Of a stretch of DNA of 64,000 nt, positions 1 through 7,092 are shown piece by piece. Position 1 is the stretch's first letter. The number at the start of each line of letters is the position of its first letter. Location of the stretch: contig CAZURV010000005.1 in the NCBI GenBank assembly GCA_964623515.1, forward strand, positions 1 to 64,000, in the 5' to 3' direction. This stretch comes from RUG714 sp964623515 (GTDB lineage Bacteria > Bacillota > Clostridia > Oscillospirales > Acutalibacteraceae). Below the pieces are notes generated by a model. That model had not been told where the DNA came from. It ran no database searches and saw nothing but the letters and a program-made list of their open reading frames with translations. A program made the position numbers and the translations under genes.

Positions 1-1
1 G

Positions 2-109
2 TGGGGGTTCGTCAGGGCAGTCGGAACTCAGATTTACCTTTCCAACACAGTTTGGGCTGAGGATGTCACAAATCGCAATGTCTGGAAACCAATTGCAGAG
101 GTATTTTAG
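2..109 (+). CDS. C-terminal end of an unidentified protein (partial)
   Basis: An open frame enters from the left edge and ends at TAG 107-109, giving 35 residues that finish ..VWKPIAEVF. It is followed within ten bases by a hairpin that fits a terminator, which supports a genuine gene end. I do not recognise the family. The opposite-strand relic beside it suggests the left edge is the scar of an accessory element, but that is inference. Confidence 0.4.
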   Translation, partial: WGFVRAVGTQIYLSNTVWAEDVTNRNVWKPIAEVF

Positions 110-114
110 CAGTA

Positions 115-150
115 AGACCACACAGGAGAAATTCCCGTGTGGTCTCAATT
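115..150 (+). terminator. Hairpin after the partial left-edge gene
   Basis: A perfect 9-bp stem, AGACCACAC (115-123) with GTGTGGTCT (137-145), is followed by the T-rich CAATTTCTT. It begins five bases after the stop codon. The T tract is short, so the termination role is probable but not certain. Confidence 0.55.
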
Positions 151-152
151 TC

Positions 153-281
153 TTATTCCTCTCCCGTCATAATGAAATCCCAATACTCCCGGCGATGTTC
201 CTCGATGTAGCAGACCAGTTCATAATATGCGCACTTTGATTTTTCAGACCTCTGTTGTTGCCTTTTGCCGCATTGAAAAGT
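153..281 (-). pseudogene. Relic of a minus-strand gene 3' end
   Basis: On the minus strand a 42-codon stretch ends at TAA (153-155). It has protein-like composition (..YYELVCYIEEHRREYWDF..) but no start codon, and an in-frame stop lies just upstream. It converges on the partial gene at 2-109 and shares its hairpin. I read it as the preserved C-terminus of a deleted gene. The family is not identified. Confidence 0.3.
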
Positions 282-350
282 TTAATTAACTGAATTCTTT
301 ACATTTAACCATAAATAACCATAAAAAATTAAAAATATTTAAATAATTTG

Positions 351-379
351 TTGAAATTAACAACACGTTGTGTTATATT
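351..379 (+). promoter_or_regulatory. Sigma-A promoter with an operator-like inverted repeat in the spacer
   Basis: TTGAAA (351-356) and TATATT (374-379) are 17 bases apart. The spacer and first -10 base hold the inverted repeat AACAC-GTT-GTGTT (362-374). The TetR-family gene starts 18 bases downstream at 397. The placement is what autorepression by that protein would need. Binding is inferred from position only. Confidence 0.65.
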
Positions 380-396
380 TATCTTTAGGTGATTTT

Positions 397-960
397 ATGC
401 ACAATAATGATACTAAGAATAATTTAAAAGAGGCATTTTGGTATCTATACAGTAAAACTCCCATTGAAAAAATAAGAGTAAAAGACATAACCGATAAGGC
501 GGGATATAACCGCGGCACATTTTACATCTATTTCAGTGATGTCTATAACGTTCTTGAAACAATAGAAAACGGAATATTCGAGGATATGGGAAAAAGCCCC
601 GGACCGGAAGAACGGATGAATACTGAAGATATCATACATTCAATTCTTGCATTTTTTAAAAAACATGAAAAATACCTTGTGGTTCTGCTCGGCGAAAACG
701 GAGATTCATCTTTTGCCGCAAAATTCAAGGAAAAAATCAGCAATATCATTTTCCCGTTTCTTATTAAAGAAACGGACTACGATTCAGTGGAAGTCGGCTG
801 TTTAACCGAATTCTTTTCATCGGGCCTTTTGGGAATCATCAAAAAATGGCTTGAAAACAACAACGGCGTTTCCGAGGATGCCTTATTGAAAATTTTGTAT
901 GTTTTTGCCGGTGTTATTGAGAACAATGAGTTCAGGAGGAAGTTTTATGAAAACAACTAA
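397..960 (+). CDS. TetR/AcrR-family transcriptional regulator
   Basis: This 187-residue protein has an N-terminal helix-turn-helix of the TetR type (about residues 10-55: ..IRVKDITDKAGYNRGTFY..YF..). The alpha-helical C-terminal part would be the ligand/dimerisation domain. I chose ATG 397 over GTG 370 because AGGTGA sits at 387-392 and because GTG 370 falls inside the promoter. The 3' end overlaps the hydrolase gene by 14 bases, so the two are translationally coupled. It probably represses its own operon (hydrolase and sugar symporter). The ligand is unknown. It resembles the regulator at 25956-26537 in the NRGTFY recognition helix region. Confidence 0.85.
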   Translation: MHNNDTKNNLKEAFWYLYSKTPIEKIRVKDITDKAGYNRGTFYIYFSDVYNVLETIENGIFEDMGKSPGPEERMNTEDIIHSILAFFKKHEKYLVVLLGENGDSSFAAKFKEKISNIIFPFLIKETDYDSVEVGCLTEFFSSGLLGIIKKWLENNNGVSEDALLKILYVFAGVIENNEFRRKFYENN

Positions 961-2932
961 AAAGATAACCGCTGTAATTCTTGCGGCTGTGCTTATGTTC
1001 ACGGTTTGTATTCCCGTATTTGCGGAAACTCCCGAGGAATACGAAAAAACTCCCTATAAATACGGCAAAGGAGTTTCTATTGACACCGAAACACCGGTGA
1101 TTTACATACCGGGTGTATTCAATACGAATCTCGTTTCGGCGGACGGAACATCCCTTATGTTTCCAACATTTACCGGAGATGATATTCTTAATCTTGTAAA
1201 AAAGCTTATGCAGCTTGAAGACACGCAGGATTATGATGGTTTTGTTGATTCTCTTATTGCCCAGATGCACAGCTGGGTAGACGGTATAGAGTGCGACAGT
1301 AGCGGAATCCCTATAGATAAATCGGTTAAGCTTGAACATTTTTGGGATTATCCTACTCCCGCTGAAGAACCTATGGCAAAAGGGCTTGCAGCACAGCTTG
1401 GTAATGATAAAGTGTGGGTATTTACCTATGACTGGCGTTACGATATAAGAGAAACGGTTGTAAATGAGCTTCGTCCGTATGTGGAATATGTGAAAGAATA
1501 TACCGGGTCCGATAAAGTGTCCTTGTTCTTTATGAGTATGGGCGGTGCGCTCGGCAACGTTTATCTTGAAGAATTCGGAGATTGCGGCGATTTGGAAAAC
1601 GTTGTTATTGATTCCGGCGCGCTCGGCGGCGTTTCTATTGTAAACGATATTATGAGCGATGAAAAGCTTTATATAGACAGGCAGTCGCTTGTTGAATTTG
1701 TGGAGTCTGCGGAAGATGGTGTTATTGATGAAATCGGCACGGTTTCCGGAATTGCTTCTGCCATATCCGGCTATGTGGTGGATAAACTGAATGTTTGCCT
1801 GGAGAGGCGGAGTACAGAACTTAAAAACGCAATCATGAGCGTAGTAGGCAAGTGCCCCGGAATTTGGGAACTCGGTAAAAGCAATGGTATGTCGGAGAAT
1901 ATAAAAAAATATCTTGACCCTGTAGAAGATAAAGTTCTCATCGATAAAATAAATTACTATTATGAAACTTATCAGAACCGTGCAGGAGAAATCATTAAAA
2001 CGATGAATGACAAGGATTATGCAAACGTACGCCTTATATGTCATTATAACTGCAAGAGAGTTCCGGTTACGGAAAGCGTGAAAACACTGCAGACCGATTT
2101 TTTGATTGACACGGCATATGAATCACTTGGCGCAACCGTGCTTAACCTCTATGAAACGTTCCCGGAAAACTATAAAGTCGCAAAAGGGGATAATCAGGGC
2201 TATCTTTCTCCTGATTATATGATAGATGCTTCAACCTGTGCAGATCCCGATCATACATGGTTTGTTAAGAATGCAGTTCATTGCTGCAACGGCGATGTTG
2301 GCAGTCAACTTAAAAAATTTGCTGTTTGGCTTGCGCTTGCAGAGGGCGACGTTGATATCAATACAAATTCGGATTATCCGCAGTATCTTATCGCGTTGAG
2401 CGGTTTCCGTCTTATGACGTTGCAGGATTATCTCGATCAGTTTAACATCGACGAGGCCGCCGGAGAGGAAGACGGAAAATATGTATCGTCAAAAATAACA
2501 ACATATACATACTATACGCTGACGCTTCCCGCCTGGTTATGCCTGGCAGCGCTTGCCGTTCTGCTGATTGTGCTTATCGTTAAGAAGAGCGGAAACAAGG
2601 AAGAAATCGAAGGTGTACTCACCAAGCAGGAACTTAAGAATCTTCCGAAAGCCGAAAGGAAAGCCGCGAAGAAGAACAATAAAGTGCTTATCAAACAGCA
2701 CAAGAGAGATAAGAAGAGTGCAAAGAAAGCGCACAAGGCAGAGCTGAAAGCAATGCCGAAATCGGAGAGAAAGGCGGCGAAAAAAGCCGACAAGGCGCAG
2801 AAGAAAGCGAACAAAAAGCAGACCAAGGCAAACTTCAAGGCGAGGAAGAAACAGGCAAAGCTTGATAAAAAAGAAGCGAAAGCCGCAAAAAAAGCAGGTA
2901 AAACGCCCGAAGAAGAAACCACAGAATCTTAA
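947..2932 (+). CDS. Secreted, membrane-anchored LCAT-like alpha/beta hydrolase
   Basis: A 661-residue protein. Residues 1-26 form a signal peptide ending VFA. Next comes an alpha/beta-hydrolase region with the FxYDWR motif seen in lecithin:cholesterol acyltransferase-type lipases. The probable nucleophile is Ser197 in FFMSMGGA; the first position of the usual GxSxG is Phe. A transmembrane segment lies at about residues 526-548. It is followed by a roughly 110-residue tail rich in Lys and Ala with repeated KAERKAAKK-like blocks, expected to be cytoplasmic. Start ATG 947 has AGGAGGA eight bases upstream; frames further upstream lie inside the regulator gene. The enzyme should act on lipids or esters outside the membrane. 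The substrate is not known. The basic tail might bind nucleic acid, acidic lipid or ribosomes (inference). Confidence 0.75.
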   Translation: MKTTKKITAVILAAVLMFTVCIPVFAETPEEYEKTPYKYGKGVSIDTETPVIYIPGVFNTNLVSADGTSLMFPTFTGDDILNLVKKLMQLEDTQDYDGFVDSLIAQMHSWVDGIECDSSGIPIDKSVKLEHFWDYPTPAEEPMAKGLAAQLGNDKVWVFTYDWRYDIRETVVNELRPYVEYVKEYTGSDKVSLFFMSMGGALGNVYLEEFGDCGDLENVVIDSGALGGVSIVNDIMSDEKLYIDRQSLVEFVESAEDGVIDEIGTVSGIASAISGYVVDKLNVCLERRSTELKNAIMSVVGKCPGIWELGKSNGMSENIKKYLDPVEDKVLIDKINYYYETYQNRAGEIIKTMNDKDYANVRLICHYNCKRVPVTESVKTLQTDFLIDTAYESLGATVLNLYETFPENYKVAKGDNQGYLSPDYMIDASTCADPDHTWFVKNAVHCCNGDVGSQLKKFAVWLALAEGDVDINTNSDYPQYLIALSGFRLMTLQDYLDQFNIDEAAGEEDGKYVSSKITTYTYYTLTLPAWLCLAALAVLLIVLIVKKSGNKEEIEGVLTKQELKNLPKAERKAAKKNNKVLIKQHKRDKKSAKKAHKAELKAMPKSERKAAKKADKAQKKANKKQTKANFKARKKQAKLDKKEAKAAKKAGKTPEEETTES

Positions 2933-3006
2933 ATTTCAATAAAAGAACGGACAGACAACGTGCCGCGTGCAAATAATCTGTCCGTTTGAAACAACAGGAG
3001 TTGCAG

Positions 3007-4476
3007 ATGGATAAAACAAAGAACAGCGGAAAGATTTTAACTTTCAGCAAAGCGCTGAAATACGGAATCGGCATATTCGGTATACAGGCGTTTATTGGTT
3101 ATATCAACACATTCCAGTCGCAGTTTTACACGAGTGTATTTAAAGCGGATCTTATGGTATGCGCGGTTATTATTCTCGTTGCAAAAATTATAAGCTGCCT
3201 GGCAGACCCGATTATCGGTAATATCATTGACCGCTCTCATTTTAAATCCGGCAAGATGAAACCGTTTATCTTTATGAGTTCGTTCCCGCTTGCTATTTTA
3301 ACAACACTTATGTTTGTAAAAATCAATTTTGCGAACAATACCGTGATGTATATCTATATTACGGTTACCACGGTTTTGTGGAATATTTCAATGACATTTG
3401 CCGATATTCCGAGCCAGGGGCAACTTGCATTGCTTTCTCCCAATTCGGAGGAGCGAAGCGTTGCGGCAGGAATTTCAAATACGATGAAGAGTGTGGCTTT
3501 GGTACTTCCGAATCTTATTGTTCCGGTTGTATGCGTGCTCACAAAGAGCGAAGGCGGGAAAATTTATGCCAAAGAATATTTTATTTCCGCGCTGGTTCTT
3601 ATTGTAGTCGGCGTAATCTGTTATACGGTTATGCTTACAGGAACGAAAGAAGTTGTTGAAAGTCAGTCTAACAGAATGACAATCAAGGATATGCTGTTAG
3701 AGCTTAAAAACAATAAAATGTTATTGCTTGTTTTTGCCTCATTGCTTTTGGGATTCGGCAGAAATATGGCTGTAAATATCGGCGTTCAGGCGGCGGCGGT
3801 TGTGTTCGATACGGTTAAAGTCGGTCCGATTACGCTTTCAGGTGAAAATCTTCCGATCGTTTTGGGCATAGGTAGCGGAGCAACTTCAATGCTTTCCATT
3901 ATGTGCGTTCCGATGCTGAGCAAAAAATGGGGAGACAAAAAAACGTTTATTATTCTCGGAGTTTACGGACTTATCATAAGCACGATTGCATATTTGCTGT
4001 TTGTGTTTGATATAGGCGGACTGAAAACCCAGCATACGTTCTGGTTTGTATTTATTTGTCAGTTCTTCATCGGGTTGATGTTCGGAACGCACGGATATAC
4101 GCCGCTTGTTATGGTTGCGGATATTGTTGATTATCAGGAAATGAAAACAGGGAAGCGCACCGAGGGTATTCAGTACGCTGTACTCAGCCTGGGCATGAAA
4201 CTTGCCAACGCTCTGTCCGTTGCAGTAAGCGTATTTATAGTAGGCGCTTCCGGATATACGGGAAGCGTAACTTATGCGGATTCGGTTGCAAATCCTGCGA
4301 TGGCCAATACGATAATGTCGGCATATTGGCTGATTCCCGGAATATGCTGTCTGCTTGCTTGCGTGCCTATTTTCTTCTATAAGATTGACGATAAAACGAA
4401 AAAGGAAATCAAGGCGTTTAAAGAGGCGCAAGTTGCCGCAATGCAAAACGAAACGGTTGCGGTTGAAGAAAAATAA
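3007..4476 (+). CDS. GPH/MelB-type sugar:cation symporter (MFS superfamily)
   Basis: A 489-residue polytopic membrane protein with about twelve hydrophobic segments. The N-terminal motif DPIIGNIIDRSHFKSGKMKP matches the loop 2-3 signature of glycoside-pentoside-hexuronide:cation symporters, and a second conserved block VMVADIVDYQEMKTGKRTEG lies in the C-terminal half. ATG 3007 is chosen because ACAGGAG lies just upstream. It follows the hydrolase after a 74-base gap, with no clear terminator between, so it is probably the third gene of the regulator operon. The substrate cannot be read from sequence. Co-transcription with a hydrolase suggests uptake of a released glycoside or sugar (inference). 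Confidence 0.85.
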   Translation: MDKTKNSGKILTFSKALKYGIGIFGIQAFIGYINTFQSQFYTSVFKADLMVCAVIILVAKIISCLADPIIGNIIDRSHFKSGKMKPFIFMSSFPLAILTTLMFVKINFANNTVMYIYITVTTVLWNISMTFADIPSQGQLALLSPNSEERSVAAGISNTMKSVALVLPNLIVPVVCVLTKSEGGKIYAKEYFISALVLIVVGVICYTVMLTGTKEVVESQSNRMTIKDMLLELKNNKMLLLVFASLLLGFGRNMAVNIGVQAAAVVFDTVKVGPITLSGENLPIVLGIGSGATSMLSIMCVPMLSKKWGDKKTFIILGVYGLIISTIAYLLFVFDIGGLKTQHTFWFVFICQFFIGLMFGTHGYTPLVMVADIVDYQEMKTGKRTEGIQYAVLSLGMKLANALSVAVSVFIVGASGYTGSVTYADSVANPAMANTIMSAYWLIPGICCLLACVPIFFYKIDDKTKKEIKAFKEAQVAAMQNETVAVEEK

Positions 4477-4499
4477 GAATAAAATATCATCGTTAAAAG

Positions 4500-4533
4500 C
4501 AAAGCACTGCCGATAATCATTGGCAGTGCTTTG
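4500..4533. terminator. Hairpin between convergent genes
   Basis: A perfect 12-bp stem, CAAAGCACTGCC (4500-4511) with GGCAGTGCTTTG (4522-4533), lies between the converging symporter and DUF2798 genes. The following T tract is poor on both strands, so it may act as a 3' stabilising hairpin as well as a terminator. Confidence 0.6.
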
Positions 4534-4563
4534 CGAATTGCTTGGTCTTTTCCGGGAGAATTG

Positions 4564-5130
4564 TCAGTTGCTGATTTCAGCTTTGTGTAATTTTTTGCTT
4601 CTGAATAGCGCTTTGAATATCACGCGTACCAGTGGCTGAATAAAAAATAGTTGAGAGAAAAACGCGAATGGGAAGTTATAACAAACAAGTTTCAGCCAGT
4701 TGGCTAAAAGAGTAAACATATGAAATCCGTTGTAATACGGATAATAAAGCCATGCCGCGATAAAACTCATAACCGGGCACATAATCCCAACGGTTGCGCA
4801 TATTATTGCAGTTTCAAAAATAACGGGATGCGTTTTCGACGGATTAAATACTTTGCATGCAAGTTTAAACGAGCATGGGCTTCCTATAAAGCATTCAAGG
4901 CAATACGCAAAAATAAATTCAATCAGTATTACTGCCCAAATCGGCATAAAAAGACCGCAGGTATAAATGCCGCCTTGCGTGTTTACCGCTTCCAGTACGC
5001 TGGATGCATGGTTAACATTCATCAGAATGCTGCCGGATACTACATATATACTGTAAAATACGTATCCATGCACCGTTATAATTACGGTTAAAAGTGCAAA
5101 AATCATTTTTTCAAATTTGTTTTCAGGCAT
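4564..5130 (-). CDS. DUF2798-family membrane protein
   Basis: A 188-residue protein with four or more hydrophobic segments arranged as two similar halves. It opens MPENKFEKMIFALL, the pattern of DUF2798 proteins (a conserved start with Asn-Lys, then a membrane helix). ATG 5130 is preferred to the upstream ATG 5151 because AAGGAG lies eight bases before it. The function of the family is not established. A large nested palindrome lies directly upstream (5161-5228), suggesting dedicated regulation. It lies downstream of bioY on the same strand, but a hairpin terminator separates them. Confidence 0.7.
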   Translation of the reverse strand: MPENKFEKMIFALLTVIITVHGYVFYSIYVVSGSILMNVNHASSVLEAVNTQGGIYTCGLFMPIWAVILIEFIFAYCLECFIGSPCSFKLACKVFNPSKTHPVIFETAIICATVGIMCPVMSFIAAWLYYPYYNGFHMFTLLANWLKLVCYNFPFAFFSQLFFIQPLVRVIFKALFRSKKLHKAEISN

Positions 5131-5160
5131 AATAGTCGCTCCTTCATACATAACAAAAAT

Positions 5161-5228
5161 ATACCCTGCGGTCCGCTAATCTGATTATTTTTTGTGTGTC
5201 GTAATCAGGTTTACATACCGCAAGGTAT
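5161..5228 (-). promoter_or_regulatory. Nested 68-bp palindrome upstream of the DUF2798 gene
   Basis: The outer arms ATACCCTGCGGT (5161-5172) and ACCGCAAGGTAT (5217-5228) pair at 11 of 12 positions. The inner arms CTGATTA (5181-5187) and TAATCAG (5202-5208) pair perfectly. Each outer arm is itself close to TACC-N4-GGTA. It lies 30 bases before the start of the minus-strand gene. It could be a double operator for a dimeric activator or repressor, or a structured leader. I do not match it to a known riboswitch. Confidence 0.5.
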
Positions 5229-5287
5229 TACATGTGCCGTTGTATTTTTTCTTTTAGATTTGCTTTAAATCATACATTATTTTCTTG

Positions 5288-5326
5288 AAAAAGTCAAAAA
5301 TTTTTTAAAAATTTTTTTGACTTTTT
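5288..5326 (-). terminator. AT-rich hairpin at the end of bioY
   Basis: AAAAAGTCAAAAA (5288-5300) pairs with TTTTTGACTTTTT (5314-5326). The minus-strand transcript would read through the bioY stop codon (5305-5307) in the loop and then a T-rich tract. It separates bioY from the DUF2798 gene. Confidence 0.55.
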
Positions 5327-5895
5327 TTAATAATTTTTTTAAGCTTTGAGGATATAAACAATGCCAGAATCATCTTTGCAATATCGGGTATTATAAACGG
5401 GAAAACACACCAACTCAGCGCTGAAACAATCGTTACCGGTCCTCTTGTTTTTGCGTAAACATACATAAACCATGCCGTTCCGGCGGCGTAGCAGGCAAAA
5501 AGTCCCAAAAGCATGGCAATAATTTTAACCCACAATTTGTCTCCTGGGATTTTTTCAAAAAGCCAGTATATCAGCGTAATCAATAAAAATCCGAAAAGAT
5601 ATCCGCCCGTTTGATTAAGCAGATGTCCGATTCCTCCGCTGAATCCGGAAAATACGGGAACGCCGATTGCGCCGAGCAACAGATAGGCAAGCGTAGTAAG
5701 CGTTCCGAGTTTTCCTCCGAGTGTGGCTAAAACCATAAATATGCCCATTGTCTGGAGTGTAAACTGAACGGCTGATGTGTTGATGGTTATCCACGAAAAG
5801 ACTGTTATAATCGCAATAAAAATACCGCAGTAGCAAATTTGCAGTATTGTAGTTTTGCTTTTTGCCGGGTTGGATTTAATTTTTGCTTTTTTCAT
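5305..5895 (-). CDS. bioY: Biotin transporter substrate-binding subunit BioY (ECF S component)
   Basis: A 196-residue protein with about six membrane helices. It contains the BioY-type block GVPVFSGFSGGIGHLLNQTGGYLFGF (spanning the usual VF..G..G...L.GPTGGY pattern) and a C-terminal FIIPDIAKM segment. BioY binds biotin in the membrane and works with the ECF energising module, whose genes are not in this window. ATG 5895 is preceded by AAAGAGGTG, which rules out the upstream in-frame codons. A BirA-type operator overlaps its promoter, so uptake should be shut off when biotin is sufficient. No biotin synthesis genes are nearby. Confidence 0.88.
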   Translation of the reverse strand: MKKAKIKSNPAKSKTTILQICYCGIFIAIITVFSWITINTSAVQFTLQTMGIFMVLATLGGKLGTLTTLAYLLLGAIGVPVFSGFSGGIGHLLNQTGGYLFGFLLITLIYWLFEKIPGDKLWVKIIAMLLGLFACYAAGTAWFMYVYAKTRGPVTIVSALSWCVFPFIIPDIAKMILALFISSKLKKIIKKSQKNF

Positions 5896-5917
5896 TAAAA
5901 ACACCTCTTTAGAAGGT

Positions 5918-5971
5918 ATTTTATCCCGGCTTGCCCAGATTGTCAACCTATATTTATAATTTTAGGTTGAC
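5918..5971 (-). promoter_or_regulatory. bioY promoter overlapped by a BirA-type operator
   Basis: Reading the minus strand, TTGACA (5941-5946) and TAAAAT (5918-5923) are separated by 17 bases. The inverted repeat GTCAACCT (5942-5949) and AGGTTGAC (5964-5971) has a 16-base gap between GTCAACC and GGTTGAC. This matches the spacing and GTTAACC-like arms of BirA biotin operators in Firmicutes, and one arm covers the -35 box. Confidence 0.75.
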
Positions 5972-5989
5972 GAATCTTAATTTTTGCGT

Positions 5990-6029
5990 AAAAAAATAAA
6001 TTTGTAAAGCGATTGAACTTTACAAATTT
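5990..6029 (-). terminator. Terminator of the 6055-6618 membrane protein gene
   Basis: AAATTTGTAAAG (5998-6009) pairs with CTTTACAAATTT (6018-6029). On the minus strand the stem is followed by ATTTTTTT. It lies directly downstream of the minus-strand gene that ends at 6055. Confidence 0.7.
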
Positions 6030-6054
6030 TTAGGATTGAAATGGCATGGATTCA

Positions 6055-6618
6055 TCAGGGTTCGCTTCTTTTGCCTGTGTTTGCTTTTATTTTTCTGACG
6101 GCATAGGCAATCGTGAAAATCAGTGCCAAAAGAATGCATGCACACATCAGAATAGTTTTTATTACGGTTGCGGTGCTTGCAATTTGAACGATTTGAGGCA
6201 GGATATTTTCGTTGTTTTTTAATAAAATAATGCTTAAAATATTTTCGATATAATCAGCAAGCATTAAAAGAATCGGAAGCAGATTGAGTTTGTCGGCTGT
6301 CCCGCGGGTTTTTATAAAAATAATGCTTAAAAGCGCCGTATATATTAACGGAAAAACCATATCGAGCGGAAGCTGAACTTGCAGGTATACATGCATTTGT
6401 TCCGGGGAGAGACGTGTTATCAGTTCCTGCGCATATTCATAACTATAGCCGAATGGACGCATATCAAATACGGTCAAGCCGTAATAAGCGGCATTTTCCG
6501 TAATTAAAGGGATAAGATAAAAATTCATTACGCAGGACACTGCTACAGTGAAAAGCGCAAGAATAATGATATGTGCAGCTTTTACTTTTTTTAAACATAA
6601 AGATTCAAGCGATTTCAT
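6055..6618 (-). CDS. Predicted four-helix membrane protein, unknown function
   Basis: A 187-residue protein with four predicted membrane helices (about residues 20-40, 88-108, 115-140 and 145-178) and a hydrophilic loop between the first two. I recognise no family. ATG 6618 has GAGAGG upstream with good spacing; the ATG at 6633 has no such site. It is a single-gene unit: its own hairpin terminator follows, and the BirA-type operator separates it from bioY. Confidence 0.6.
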   Translation of the reverse strand: MKSLESLCLKKVKAAHIIILALFTVAVSCVMNFYLIPLITENAAYYGLTVFDMRPFGYSYEYAQELITRLSPEQMHVYLQVQLPLDMVFPLIYTALLSIIFIKTRGTADKLNLLPILLMLADYIENILSIILLKNNENILPQIVQIASTATVIKTILMCACILLALIFTIAYAVRKIKANTGKRSEP

Positions 6619-7005
6619 TTTCGTACCTCTCATAGCCCGGGTGTCCCGTTCGCTTTTGTGCAGACAGAAAAAAGTGATTTATTCGATAAAGCATTTTTTC
6701 TGTTTTAGATGCACAGCATCTTAACTTAATTATATCAGCAAAAAATATTTTTGCAAATCATACTGTTTGCGGGAATACTGTTAATGGTGATGTATGGTGG
6801 GCAGAGCGGAAGAAAGGAAAAAAATCGCGAAAATTTGTTTTATATGCTTTCTTATGCTTTGCGTCGGGCTTTTTTGGGCATATTCAAACACGAGCTATAC
6901 TGGTTTTGCGGCTGCTCCGCCTATGAAATTTTATATAGATAATTTTAAAGAACAGATAGAATATTTTGTGAATTTAATCATTCGGTACAAACAGTACTTT
7001 CTCAC
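6619..7005. other. Gene-free interval with an imperfect palindrome
   Basis: I see no convincing gene here. Open frames of 63 and 71 codons on the plus strand lack a ribosome binding site. An imperfect palindrome, CAGAAAAAAGTG.. with ..CATTTTTTCTG (about 6664-6702), lies upstream of the minus-strand gene. Confidence 0.4.
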
Positions 7006-7034
7006 TTGAAGTGAATCAATATTTATGCTAGAAT
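7006..7034 (+). promoter_or_regulatory. Promoter of lepA-hemW
   Basis: TTGAAG (7006-7011), a 17-base spacer and TAGAAT (7029-7034) with an upstream TG extension. It lies 58 bases before the lepA start. Confidence 0.6.
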
Positions 7035-7092
7035 ATTTTGAAATATATAATTGGATAGGTTTGGGCTTAAACCGTCTTATAGGGAGATAAAA

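Noticed and set aside
932..2044. Open frame of 370 codons on the minus strand across the hydrolase gene
   Set aside because: It lies entirely opposite a well-supported gene, has no ribosome site and its composition (many His, Phe, Asn, Tyr) is that of an antisense shadow.
5161..5228. A known riboswitch (TPP, purine, preQ1, THF, c-di-GMP) upstream of DUF2798
   Set aside because: None of the conserved cores I know could be found; only the nested palindrome is visible.
6751..7009. Two small overlapping plus-strand frames (63 and 71 codons) before lepA
   Set aside because: Neither has a ribosome site or a promoter placed for it, and the two overlap in different frames.
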